Below, piece by piece: positions 10,201-19,232 of a DNA stretch of 64,000 nt (within the stretch, counting starts at the first letter, position 1; each line of letters opens with the position of its first letter). Where the stretch lies: the NCBI GenBank assembly GCA_965230495.1, contig OZ246004.1:2046001-2110000 (forward strand), in the 5' to 3' direction. Under the pieces are notes generated by a model that ran no database searches, was not told the origin of the DNA, and saw only the letters and a list, made by a program, of their open reading frames with translations. Source of the DNA: JACJYM01 sp965230495 (lineage in GTDB: Bacteria; Bacteroidota; Bacteroidia; Chitinophagales; Saprospiraceae). Made by a program: the position numbers and the translations under genes.

Positions 10201-13200
10201 TAATCACTTACTATCTCCTCAATACAATTACAGGCACAATCTACTTTAATTTCAACCTCACATCCATCCTCGTTTACCAAAATACCATTCTCGTTTTCTG
10301 ATAGCCCTGAATGAAGACAAGGTGATCCCATTGGATTATCATTTTCATCTGTCAACCATGAAACGGGCTCGAAAAGTATTTGAGATAGGAAAGCTAATCT
10401 CAATAATTCACTTTCACTGGTAAACTGACTACAGTCAATAGAGTTAATCAAAGCATCTATTTTTGCATCTGTCAGTGCTCCATCGGATCCATAATTGAAA
10501 GAGACAGTAGGCATAATATCCAAGAAATCTACTACCCCATCCGGATCGGAGTGTACATTATTCATAATATCATGATAAAGCTGTGGATAAGGAAAGTCCC
10601 CAGCATTGGTTCCCCACTGCAAAAACTTTTCCTTCATACTTTGCTGAAGCTTTAACGGATTTAAGAACAATACTGCTCCATCGAAATCGTCTCCGCCGCC
10701 TTTTGCACAATTTAAACGATCGATGATATATTCACAATATGGTATCTTATCATCTCCACAATCTATGTATAATTCATCACAGGCATCCGGAATACCGTCA
10801 TCGTCCGCATCTAAATTATCAGGTCCTTTAAGGCAGATGTCATCACAATCCGGTGTGCCATCGTTATCCACATCAAGTATCTCTCCCACACAATTACAAT
10901 GTTCATCGATTTGATCATTGATAGTACAATCAGAACCATCATCACAAGGTTCTGATCCTCCAACTGTGACACAATTATTCTCATTAAAACCTTTTACATG
11001 TAAAGTGAATCCTATTTTGTAACTATAATACCTGAATTCCAGATTGGTTCCCTTAATTTCTAATATCGGACAAGCACTAGCTCGATTTCCACTGTTATCT
11101 TTTTCTGAGACAATATCTCCCGGATTGCCCGGGCAACAAGGATGGGTGCCCTCCTGATACCAACCAATATTTGCTTCACCTTCATATCCATTGGCATGTA
11201 TCCATCCATTTAACATCAATAAGAATTGCTCATCCTCACTGCCATTAGGGCAAGGATCATCCTGAGGATCTCCCAGCCAAATACACATACCATTTATTTG
11301 GTCATTGAGATCAGATCCTACCTCCTGGCCCTCAAATCTAATATCTAACCCTCTTGAGATATGATATGCAGGAAAACCAATACAATAATCGCAAAGTTTC
11401 ATCTCCTCACTTGTTTCGCAATCCTCACATCCATCTGGAATACCATCATAATCGGCATCCTGAAGATCGTCATGTCCCGGGCATATATCACAATCATCCG
11501 GCACCGTATCTCCATCACTGTCCTTAGTCGATGTACCCATACAATTACAGTTCTCGTCATAAACATCATTTTCTGTACACTCATTGTAATCATCACATTC
11601 TGTACCTACATAACAGAAACTGTCAAAAGTTTCGTATTCGTATATACATTCGTTCTCACCGTCATTGCAAGTCACTGTTATTTGATATCCTACGTTTTCT
11701 GACGAAACAATTTTGAATTCATCGTTAGTCCCATCGCTCCATAATATGGTTGGGTTCTCACAATCATCGAATATTTGTGGTTGTAGTTTATATCTTACTT
11801 CTTCAACAATTTTTTCTTTTACCTCATATTTAAAATCTGATATTCCACTAAATTTAAATATGATTTCTTCAAATGGAGCGTTGAGAATAAATGTGGTATT
11901 GGGCCCACCTTCACATAAATCATTATCGGTATAATCAGAATATATCGAAACCTGATCTCCTCTCAAATACAACCAATCATAAAGATTATTAAGGAAATCA
12001 TTAATTGTTCCCTGACTTGCGGTGCATGGTTCTCCATTATCCAATTCACAATAAGAGAAATCAAAGCCATTAGCTTGAGATAGATTAAAGTGTTTCCCAT
12101 TGGTTACCAGTATCACTTCTGTTAAGTTTTTACCATAGGCATCAGACCAATCAATACAATAGTCATATTTCTTAACTTGCTCTACTATTTCTTCATGAAA
12201 CAATAAAATTCCAATTCCAGGACATGGATCCTCACAATCCAAAATTCCGTCCATATCCCCATCATCATCATTCAATGAACTTTCATCCTCTATACAATTA
12301 CACGCCTCATCAACATATCCCACTTCATAACAAGGATCTGCAGGATTACACTCTACCCCCGCCACACAATTGGTTGTTCCACTGGTAAATGCTCCTGACA
12401 CCTCACAACCATTGCCACAAACAGCCGTAACTTTAAGTGCCGCAGTAATTTCTTCCAATGGATAAGGAACAAATATTGGATTATCCGTACTGCCATTGTA
12501 CCATTCGAATGTTGCATCTTCGCATTCTACCTCTGCCGTTATCCATGTACCCGGTTCTTGAAGTATATCACCATAGCAACCGAATTCATTAAATGGTAAT
12601 TGTAAAACACTTCCCCCTGCCTCTACCGAAATACTGGCAAAATCAAGATTCGAATCTTTAATATGAATAAAAGGTCCTTTTCCTTCACAATAGTCACTAC
12701 TCATGTCAATACTTACCGAGCCTTTATATTGGTTTTTAAAAATGAATTTTTCCAATAGTTTGGCTAGAGTAACACTACCTTCCTCCATTCCACATGGAGT
12801 GATAATACCAGTTAACACAATATTATCCAATTCAATAAATTCTTCTAATTTCCTACATGTATTTCTAATTCTTAACTCCATAGAGCTAAAAGAATTACTT
12901 TGAAAAGAATGTGATAATTTGACAGTATTGCCCTCTTCAAGATCATTCCAGAAAGTAAGCCATTCCCATTCTCCTCCATCAAAAGAAGCTTCTAAACTTA
13001 ATCCAGCAAAAAAACCTGAAGGCTTTACTTTCATATATGCTTCTAGCTGAATATTGATCTCACTAAAGTCTTCTATGTTATGCACAATAGATGTGAGATA
13101 AGAATTTGTATTGGGTTCTAATCTAACGGCCTTTTTATCTTCCACATAATAAATATCAGGTGGGTAGTAATTCCAGTCACTATTTACACCGGGATCAAAA

Positions 13201-16200
13201 GTGGCTGTCGAGAACTCTTCTATAATCTTTTCTTCATGTGAGAAGCATATAGGAAGGTCTTTGTGCTTCTCATTGGTCAATATATAGTTATCCTTGTAAC
13301 TATTTATAGTTATTTGATTTAATAGAGTGTATCCACCGTCCTGTTCTAAAAGCTGTCCTAAATCTAAACAGTAATTACAGGCACCTGTTTCGACTGACTC
13401 AGTAGTATATTCAAGATTCAAATCTATGTCTTCACAATCTACCACCGGATCACAACCATCAGGTATACCATCATTATCTAAATCAATGGTATCATCAAAA
13501 CCAGGACATATGTCAAACGGATCGCAGATACCATCACCATCACTATCACTTATTTCGTAAAATTCACAGTTACAATTTTCATCATAAACACCATTACCTA
13601 AGCAAGGGTCCTCAGAGATACACTCTTCTCCAACGATACATTCACAATCTTCCCCATACACCCCTTCAAGAACACAAGTAATGTCCTCATTATGACAAGT
13701 CAATGTAACTGTATAACATGCTTGTGAAACCGAAGTAATAATAGTTTGAGATGTCTCCCCATTGCTCCAAATAATATCAGAAATTGAGTCACAGTCCGCA
13801 TTGGCTGTCACTTCGTATCCAACTATCTTGTTTGTTTTATAGCAATCTCTTTTTCGTATTCCAATACTAAAGTCATTACCCAAGTCGGTAGTAAAATTCA
13901 AAGACTCGATAGTATAAGAAGTTTTAAGCTTACCAAATCCTTTTTTATTAGCTAACAGAGGTATTTGCGACTTTAACCACTTCGCCAAATCAGAATAGAA
14001 TTTAGATAAATTCGCATTACCAGAACAACCAACAGGAGGTTCAGAAGATTTAGTACAATATGGAAAGCTAAATCCTTCGCTGTTGGACCCAATATTCAAT
14101 GTTATTGGAGTTCCGTTAGGACTTAACAACTCAACAGATTCAAGCATTATATTATCATAAGGGAAAGTACCTGGAATAAATGAATTAGATACTGCTTTGA
14201 TATTTAATGGTATAGAATAAGTACATATTTCTTCATATATCTCTTTTACCTCAAAGGTTATTTCCTGGATTTGTTCTCCTTTACATGTACAATCCTCTGT
14301 AATTACATCATTAATCGTACATTCTGAAAAGTCATCACAAGGTTCACCTACAAAACAAAACTGATCGGTATAAGAGCATTTTCCACAAATAATTGTTACA
14401 GAATAAGTCTCTTCAAGATCACTGACAATTATAAAATTATCAGTACTACCAGTACTCCAAATGAAATATTTAGGGCCAATACAAAAGTTTAGATCTGCAA
14501 TTAATTTGTATTCATTATTAGGTAACGGAACAGCTGTAAAAACAACACTTGCTTTACAGTTAGATTGAAAATAATATGTTGCCGTATATTCACAATCTCC
14601 GCAGGTCACTGTAACCGTATATAACTTACTTAGATCGGTAACATTGATAGATTCGCTAGTACTTCCCGTATTCCATAGGTATTCTATATTCCCATTTCTG
14701 ACTCCTCCTTTTTCTCTTAAGAACAATTCACACTCTACTTGAGCAGAAAGATTAAAGGTTCCATTCCCTAAATCTGTAGCGATTATTTCTACACTTCCTT
14801 CGCAACCATTATCTTCAGGTACATAATGTTGGTCAATATATGTACAACCCTTGTCACAAGTCACAGTAACAAAATAAGTAACTCCTGTCTCCTGAACATC
14901 AATTACAGAGGTAGTTTCACCTGTACTCCACTCATATTTTATAGGATTACAATCTATATCAACTGTTAAAAAAGGAGGACTATTATCAACACCTTCATTA
15001 TACTCAATTACAGCTTCCGGTTCTTCGTACAGGCAACTACAATTTTCCTGATAATAACCATCTCCTGTACATGGATCATTATCCGGAGGACAAAGATCTC
15101 CAATTAGACATCCTTCCGTTCCATAGGAATCAATAACTAAACATCGTTCATCGCAGGTTACAGTTACCATGTATATCGCATTGGGATTTGAATAAGGGAT
15201 ACTGGCAGTTGTAGCTCCAGTATTCCATTCAAAAGTAGCATTAGAACAATCTTCCACTTCTGCAGTTAAAATATCTGTTGATTCAGTTATATTAACGGTA
15301 ACCTTACATTCTTCATCATCACATGGATCGGGGTTACCGTCACCATCATTATCTGGACACGGCTCACTAATACAATTACATAATTCATCATAGTATGAAA
15401 TCGTCGTAGGATCTCCATCATCACAAACGGAGTAAGGAATACAATTACCATCGTAAGTCGCTGAATAAGAACAACCATCAGGACATGTTGCCACCACTGA
15501 GATAACTTCTGTCAAATCATCTACATACATAAATGATGAATTCTCAATGTTATCACCTACAGTCCATTCCAATTGAGCACCCGAACAACTTGTATTAGCA
15601 ACTGCTATATATCCACTTCCAGTAGGCAATACAACAATACTTACATTGCCACTACAATAAGGATTACTTGGATTACAAGGTATTACAGGAGTTCCTGCAC
15701 ATGGACAGTTGCCGTTTTCATCAAAACTGGTTACATCATTAATAGTACATGGGTCTCCATCATAACATGATCGGCCCGCCCAACAAATATATACACGACC
15801 GTTAGTATTATGTCCATAATATTCACACCCATTTTCACAGGTAACTTTAACCGCCACATCAACATTATCCGGATATATGGCCGTACCACCTGAAGAACCA
15901 TTGTTCCATTCAAATGTTGCGAACCCACAATCATCAGGAAGCTGTGGATAATAAGCTACCTCTCCAGTAATCAAAACTTCTCTCTTCAGGTCAATTGGCT
16001 CAGGTCTTACTATACAATTGCAGTTCCAATCTACATAACCTTCAGTTGGACAATCTCCTTCGGTACAGGGGCTACCCGGTATACAACCACCTCCGGATAC
16101 CTGGCCTATTGTAGCCGATATATCGCAAACTTCCCCTTGGGGTGTCACATAATGACCAGTAGCCATATATTGATTTCCATCTTCATATGGTATTAAATGG

Positions 16201-17270
16201 GAGTGAGAACCAACCAAAGATTGTGATGATCCCCATGTAATCGAAAAATCCGATCCTCCGGATAAAGAAGCTTGAATGTATTCTTGTCCATCAATTACCA
16301 CAATCTCAAGAATTAATTCCTCAGAACAACTTATACTTCTTGTAGGATCCTTAAAACCGAATCTATGAGATTTGCTATATCCTCCATTTTTGTATGTCGA
16401 ACTATTATTTTTTGCATCACTAATCCTCACAAAAGCTAGGTAAATCTTTCCATCTTCTAGTTTAGACCTGAACTGATTTAAGTTTATACTCTCCTTATCA
16501 GAAATATATTTGTAAACAGGCGTCTTAAATTTTAGAAGTTGATAATCCTTTAAGTATGGATTATACTCATATACTTCAAAAGTATATATATCTGTGCTAT
16601 TTTGTTTTTGGTCAATTTTCCATCTAAAATCAACTTTGTCCCTAGCGTCAAGTTTAATATCTTTTTGTGGTTCAACAAAATAAGGTCCATTTAATAAATT
16701 AACACTTGCGTTCTTACACGAAGGAAAGGACAAAGGTCTATGACTATCAAATTGATAATCAATAGCTTCAAAGCAAATATTATAATTTCCTTCCGGAAGC
16801 CCTCCATTCTCTAGATACGTTTGTTTGTCATAATTGGAAAACACCAAATTATCTATATCAAAATATTCGGCAAGATCATAATTATTAAGTGTTATGGGGA
16901 GGTTTGGAAACAACTCGATGGCCCTAGGAAAAAAATCATTGGAGCTTTGAATAAACACTCCTTGTCCCTCAATAGTCAATCGAAGTCTTACTCTTTGAGA
17001 ATTAACTCCGAGGCTATTATAAGTCAATGTTACAAACATATCAGAATTACCTCTAATTGCGTTTCTTGCAAAATAGGGTACTCCGTCACGCATACTTGTA
17101 AAATCAAGATATACCGCTCGTTGGGATAAAATCACTGACGAATAAGATGAAGTAGAAATAACACTTCCAAAAGTGTTTTCCATCAAATCTTTCTGAGAAA
17201 ATAAGGAACAATAAAGAATACACAACAATGCGATTATCGCACTCTTGAATAATGAGTTAGAGGCTGTCAT
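7254..17270 (-). CDS. Giant Cys-rich, TSP3 calcium-binding repeat surface protein (TANFOR-like)
   Basis: A 3,338-residue exported protein with a signal peptide at residues 1-~26. Residues ~30-340 resemble the TANFOR-type N-terminal region of large Bacteroidota proteins (GLPEGNYNICFEAIDYQ). Residues ~370-1230 alternate Ig/PKD-like units ending in YxVTVTCxxGCxY with short Cys motifs of the type CDDGDPCTINDV...CNC. Residues ~1230-2860 carry about eight TSP3-like Asp-rich stretches (DSDGDGICDPFDICPG) that should bind calcium, interspersed with a divergent ~110-residue repeat and one galactose-binding-like insert (~1345-1480). Residues ~2990-3040 contain GKFSGKGYIKIPYFEF, followed by a Leu/Asp/Glu-rich coiled coil (~3050-3170). 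No T9SS domain is seen at the C-terminus. It is first in an operon with the toxin-like gene and diverges from the barrel gene at 17514. Role as adhesin or toxin scaffold is inferred. Confidence 0.85.
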   Translation of the reverse strand: MTASNSLFKSAIIALLCILYCSLFSQKDLMENTFGSVISTSSYSSVILSQRAVYLDFTSMRDGVPYFARNAIRGNSDMFVTLTYNSLGVNSQRVRLRLTIEGQGVFIQSSNDFFPRAIELFPNLPITLNNYDLAEYFDIDNLVFSNYDKQTYLENGGLPEGNYNICFEAIDYQFDSHRPLSFPSCKNASVNLLNGPYFVEPQKDIKLDARDKVDFRWKIDQKQNSTDIYTFEVYEYNPYLKDYQLLKFKTPVYKYISDKESINLNQFRSKLEDGKIYLAFVRISDAKNNSSTYKNGGYSKSHRFGFKDPTRSISCSEELILEIVVIDGQEYIQASLSGGSDFSITWGSSQSLVGSHSHLIPYEDGNQYMATGHYVTPQGEVCDISATIGQVSGGGCIPGSPCTEGDCPTEGYVDWNCNCIVRPEPIDLKREVLITGEVAYYPQLPDDCGFATFEWNNGSSGGTAIYPDNVDVAVKVTCENGCEYYGHNTNGRVYICWAGRSCYDGDPCTINDVTSFDENGNCPCAGTPVIPCNPSNPYCSGNVSIVVLPTGSGYIAVANTSCSGAQLEWTVGDNIENSSFMYVDDLTEVISVVATCPDGCSYSATYDGNCIPYSVCDDGDPTTISYYDELCNCISEPCPDNDGDGNPDPCDDEECKVTVNITESTDILTAEVEDCSNATFEWNTGATTASIPYSNPNAIYMVTVTCDERCLVIDSYGTEGCLIGDLCPPDNDPCTGDGYYQENCSCLYEEPEAVIEYNEGVDNSPPFLTVDIDCNPIKYEWSTGETTSVIDVQETGVTYFVTVTCDKGCTYIDQHYVPEDNGCEGSVEIIATDLGNGTFNLSAQVECELFLREKGGVRNGNIEYLWNTGSTSESINVTDLSKLYTVTVTCGDCEYTATYYFQSNCKASVVFTAVPLPNNEYKLIADLNFCIGPKYFIWSTGSTDNFIIVSDLEETYSVTIICGKCSYTDQFCFVGEPCDDFSECTINDVITEDCTCKGEQIQEITFEVKEIYEEICTYSIPLNIKAVSNSFIPGTFPYDNIMLESVELLSPNGTPITLNIGSNSEGFSFPYCTKSSEPPVGCSGNANLSKFYSDLAKWLKSQIPLLANKKGFGKLKTSYTIESLNFTTDLGNDFSIGIRKRDCYKTNKIVGYEVTANADCDSISDIIWSNGETSQTIITSVSQACYTVTLTCHNEDITCVLEGVYGEDCECIVGEECISEDPCLGNGVYDENCNCEFYEISDSDGDGICDPFDICPGFDDTIDLDNDGIPDGCDPVVDCEDIDLNLEYTTESVETGACNYCLDLGQLLEQDGGYTLLNQITINSYKDNYILTNEKHKDLPICFSHEEKIIEEFSTATFDPGVNSDWNYYPPDIYYVEDKKAVRLEPNTNSYLTSIVHNIEDFSEINIQLEAYMKVKPSGFFAGLSLEASFDGGEWEWLTFWNDLEEGNTVKLSHSFQSNSFSSMELRIRNTCRKLEEFIELDNIVLTGIITPCGMEEGSVTLAKLLEKFIFKNQYKGSVSIDMSSDYCEGKGPFIHIKDSNLDFASISVEAGGSVLQLPFNEFGCYGDILQEPGTWITAEVECEDATFEWYNGSTDNPIFVPYPLEEITAALKVTAVCGNGCEVSGAFTSGTTNCVAGVECNPADPCYEVGYVDEACNCIEDESSLNDDDGDMDGILDCEDPCPGIGILLFHEEIVEQVKKYDYCIDWSDAYGKNLTEVILVTNGKHFNLSQANGFDFSYCELDNGEPCTASQGTINDFLNNLYDWLYLRGDQVSIYSDYTDNDLCEGGPNTTFILNAPFEEIIFKFSGISDFKYEVKEKIVEEVRYKLQPQIFDDCENPTILWSDGTNDEFKIVSSENVGYQITVTCNDGENECIYEYETFDSFCYVGTECDDYNECTENDVYDENCNCMGTSTKDSDGDTVPDDCDICPGHDDLQDADYDGIPDGCEDCETSEEMKLCDYCIGFPAYHISRGLDIRFEGQEVGSDLNDQINGMCIWLGDPQDDPCPNGSEDEQFLLMLNGWIHANGYEGEANIGWYQEGTHPCCPGNPGDIVSEKDNSGNRASACPILEIKGTNLEFRYYSYKIGFTLHVKGFNENNCVTVGGSEPCDDGSDCTINDQIDEHCNCVGEILDVDNDGTPDCDDICLKGPDNLDADDDGIPDACDELYIDCGDDKIPYCEYIIDRLNCAKGGGDDFDGAVLFLNPLKLQQSMKEKFLQWGTNAGDFPYPQLYHDIMNNVHSDPDGVVDFLDIMPTVSFNYGSDGALTDAKIDALINSIDCSQFTSESELLRLAFLSQILFEPVSWLTDENDNPMGSPCLHSGLSENENGILVNEDGCEVEIKVDCACNCIEEIVSDYDNDGDCDDDEHIDISGCEEPCPPENADPCMGYVLGDDCNCEEVMPEDEDNDGIPDICDVCPGFDDNQDSDGDGIADGCDMCPTGISGAVSSTDGDGPNGPGDACDDGDPCTYADYVNSDCECVGYPIDFDGDYVPDCEPCNAATDTDGDGNIDQVEWVEITVEINGVDEILTVPSCDVCPGLDDKIDENGDGIPDCLVPPYQPIGCPDGFEIVPGVGIVLTFEGEDFNIEDFPQPISFAGENIQISPAGLNSFDYLTYANIREYAEDENGVNTAYTDVIFEIPDIGELNDYDYIAISYADHQQCVLSGGEVDDVKCPDNISIVNGALVVEFTNSDDYNPDFLSFLGGYSFTNLDFDSGSLSDFELNVGDSNLSFGSGDDISIKILDFSDVDLGNIVSGSITLPNGSVCDFEGGEPDNDCYATIINEDGVYEQIPVQENDPCDDGDECTHHDKYVSTGNNGCECIGELKPDSDGDGLCDEIDPCPDDENPDNDNDGKGDIDACPCTEFGDLSFEFVNGNDIEIELDMSLVDEYASIEVTLVGGPEEDMDPLSLSYSSPLVIPNLAYGYTYTIEITGLCNTGNTNTASLEVPVPSGENSSFCGLSVDPVDLSSYTLLPSLNSGDVFRASDFDINVKSAQGSYGKFSGKGYIKIPYFEFIRINVTFENIHISNAMQMIQGEIEMNAFGLAILGDDLSDAINTGVNNILNILDDILDILNELDDILDAVDELVETTGDLVSEDTKNCLVTAAAELQALKEQAESYTNQGQEPPQQLVDDIKAKTAELEACQAAYDAELANILDDLNIVITGILPILFSEDCGDYPDQLLSNYTTNKNAKNVYFMSKNDALLQNLTEDYDDVMESLGLDASGVEDLSYQIEDEDVETEALTAANNFYEGENLYHYCDLLFAMTDDGSAEKIDTPAEVGKLLKLFLEVGEQLVPAITTLKEQGVDPPDIVTNVDIQNLLRQYLRESIQFRSYNNIRN

Positions 17271-17513
17271 AAAATACTTTTTAATAACCTTAGTCTGAAA
17301 TCAAGGGGAAATTGATTACAAAGTCAGGTTTAAGTTATTTAAATCGGTTTTCTATCTTAATTAAAATGGTATATAAATGCACCAGTTTCTTAAATAGAAA
17401 TTGCAAGTTTGATGCCAAATCTATAAAATAAAATTGGTTTTTTATGAAAAATGTCAATTTTTTTATGAAAATTTGTAGCCTAACTAAATAAGTAAAACTA
17501 CAAAACCGGTTGT

Positions 17514-19232
17514 ATGCCATTGTTAAAGCCTATATATTTATTGGTCTTAAGCACTTTTCTAATTTGTAATATATCTTATACTCAAAGTTCGCAATTAACC
17601 AAAGAAGATTTAGATAATTATAAAAAGAAATACTTCAACACCAATTTTCATGCCTCTGGCTTACTGGATTTTTCTGCAGGTTTAGAGTATCATAAGGAAA
17701 CCAACGAATTTCTAGCTAATTATCGTGGTTCCGTCAATGTAAATCTCTCAATTTTCGGATGTAGCCTCCCCATCAATTACATTTACACCAATGGTAGAAG
17801 TACATACGACTACAACCTTAACACGGTAAGAATGCCTTCATTGCAAAGGTTTGGTATTAGCCCTGAATATAAATGGATTAAACTTCATCTAGGTTATCGA
17901 ACAATGGATTTCTCTAAATACACATATAGCGGTGGGCAGTTTAAAGGTGTCGGTCTGGAATTGACACCCGGCAACTTTGAGTTCAAATTTTTACAAGGAA
18001 CATTAAGGAGATCAAGTGCTGAAGAAGATCAATTTATTAACAATTTCAACACTTACTTCGCAAGAAAAGGCACTACCGTTTCATTAGCTTATCAGAAAGA
18101 CGAGGAATTTCTCAAATTCATAGTTCTTAAAGCTTATGATGATGAAAATTCTCTTAATAATCAGAGTCATCAATCTCTTTCCGCAGCAGAAAACACCATT
18201 CTTAGCTTTCAATTCAATAAACGTATACTGGATAAATTATTCTTCAATACTGACTTCGCTTTTAGTGCTTACACTCCAGATAAAACTGGTGAAAGAATAC
18301 CAATAAAAACACAGACAACAGCATGGAACTTCTTCGGACTTTTTGAGAAAAAGGAAGGATCTCACTACGATAAAGCATTTATAAGTTCACTCATTTACAA
18401 GTTAGATAATTATGATCTTGATATAACTTACGAAGAGGTGGACCCGCTATACAAAACATTAGGTTCTCTTTTCTTTAATAATAACTATAAGAACTATACT
18501 GTTGGTAGCAAAATAACTTTAATCAAAGATGTACTTCAGCTACGAGGAGATATAGGTGTCCAAACCCAATATTTGGATACTGAACAAACATCAAAAAACA
18601 ACAGAATCATAGCCAGTGTAGGTTCTAACTATAAGATAAACGAAAACACTAAAGTTGATTTTCAGTTTTCAAATAATCAAAATACTGATAGGCTTCTATA
18701 TAGTACACCGGGTGTGGCCATTGATTCGATTAATCTGGTTCAAACTAATGTCAGCTTACAAACTAATGTCAGTCATAGTTTTGGAGAAAAAGCACAATAT
18801 CAACTAAATGCAGGTCTATCTTTCAGAAAATCTGATGTTATAGAGAATGAAGTCATTAATCCGTTTAACCGAAAAAAGATATATGGTGCTATCCTTAATC
18901 TTAACCACACTATGAGTGAAACGGATAAAATTACTTATGGAGTAAACTTCAATTTAATAACTGGTGCAGGTACCAATATTTCTAACTATTCACCTGCCGT
19001 CAACTATAGCCGAACCATAAAAGAAAACCTAAATATGAATACTGGTATCACCTATAATCTAGGAATTCTGGAAGATCAAACTAGAAATACGTTTAATTTC
19101 AAGGCTAACGCGACATATGATCCTTCTAAAAAACTATCCCTCTCTCTTGAGAATACCCTGTTGTACATCACACAAAAGGACAAAAATGCTTTTGATATAT
19201 TTCTAAATTTTAAGTCCAGCTACAAGTTATAG
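17514..19232 (+). CDS. Outer-membrane beta-barrel protein
   Basis: A 572-residue protein with a signal peptide (ending near ISYTQ) and then alternating amphipathic strands throughout, many ending in aromatic residues, finishing in FDIFLNFKSSYKL as expected for an outer-membrane barrel. Motifs such as KLHLGYRTMDFSKYT, GVGLELTPG and AAENTILSFQ recall barrel proteins I associate with TANFOR-type giant genes in other Bacteroidota; this association is from memory. There is no TonB-dependent plug domain. It is divergent from the giant operon across a 243-bp AT-rich gap, so the two could be co-regulated and the barrel could export or anchor the giant protein. Its last 13 bp overlap the convergent O-antigen ligase gene. 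Confidence 0.75.
   Translation: MPLLKPIYLLVLSTFLICNISYTQSSQLTKEDLDNYKKKYFNTNFHASGLLDFSAGLEYHKETNEFLANYRGSVNVNLSIFGCSLPINYIYTNGRSTYDYNLNTVRMPSLQRFGISPEYKWIKLHLGYRTMDFSKYTYSGGQFKGVGLELTPGNFEFKFLQGTLRRSSAEEDQFINNFNTYFARKGTTVSLAYQKDEEFLKFIVLKAYDDENSLNNQSHQSLSAAENTILSFQFNKRILDKLFFNTDFAFSAYTPDKTGERIPIKTQTTAWNFFGLFEKKEGSHYDKAFISSLIYKLDNYDLDITYEEVDPLYKTLGSLFFNNNYKNYTVGSKITLIKDVLQLRGDIGVQTQYLDTEQTSKNNRIIASVGSNYKINENTKVDFQFSNNQNTDRLLYSTPGVAIDSINLVQTNVSLQTNVSHSFGEKAQYQLNAGLSFRKSDVIENEVINPFNRKKIYGAILNLNHTMSETDKITYGVNFNLITGAGTNISNYSPAVNYSRTIKENLNMNTGITYNLGILEDQTRNTFNFKANATYDPSKKLSLSLENTLLYITQKDKNAFDIFLNFKSSYKL

Noticed and set aside
8647..11716. Several plus-strand frames and regular short spacing inside the giant gene, CRISPR-like at first sight
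   Set aside because: The periodicity is the codon pattern of Asp/Gly/Cys repeats on the minus strand; repeats are degenerate and spacers are coding.
17271..17513. Small gene in the divergent gap (a 61-codon minus frame extends into it)
   Set aside because: AT-rich, low-complexity translation, overlaps the barrel start and has no plausible spacing or domain.
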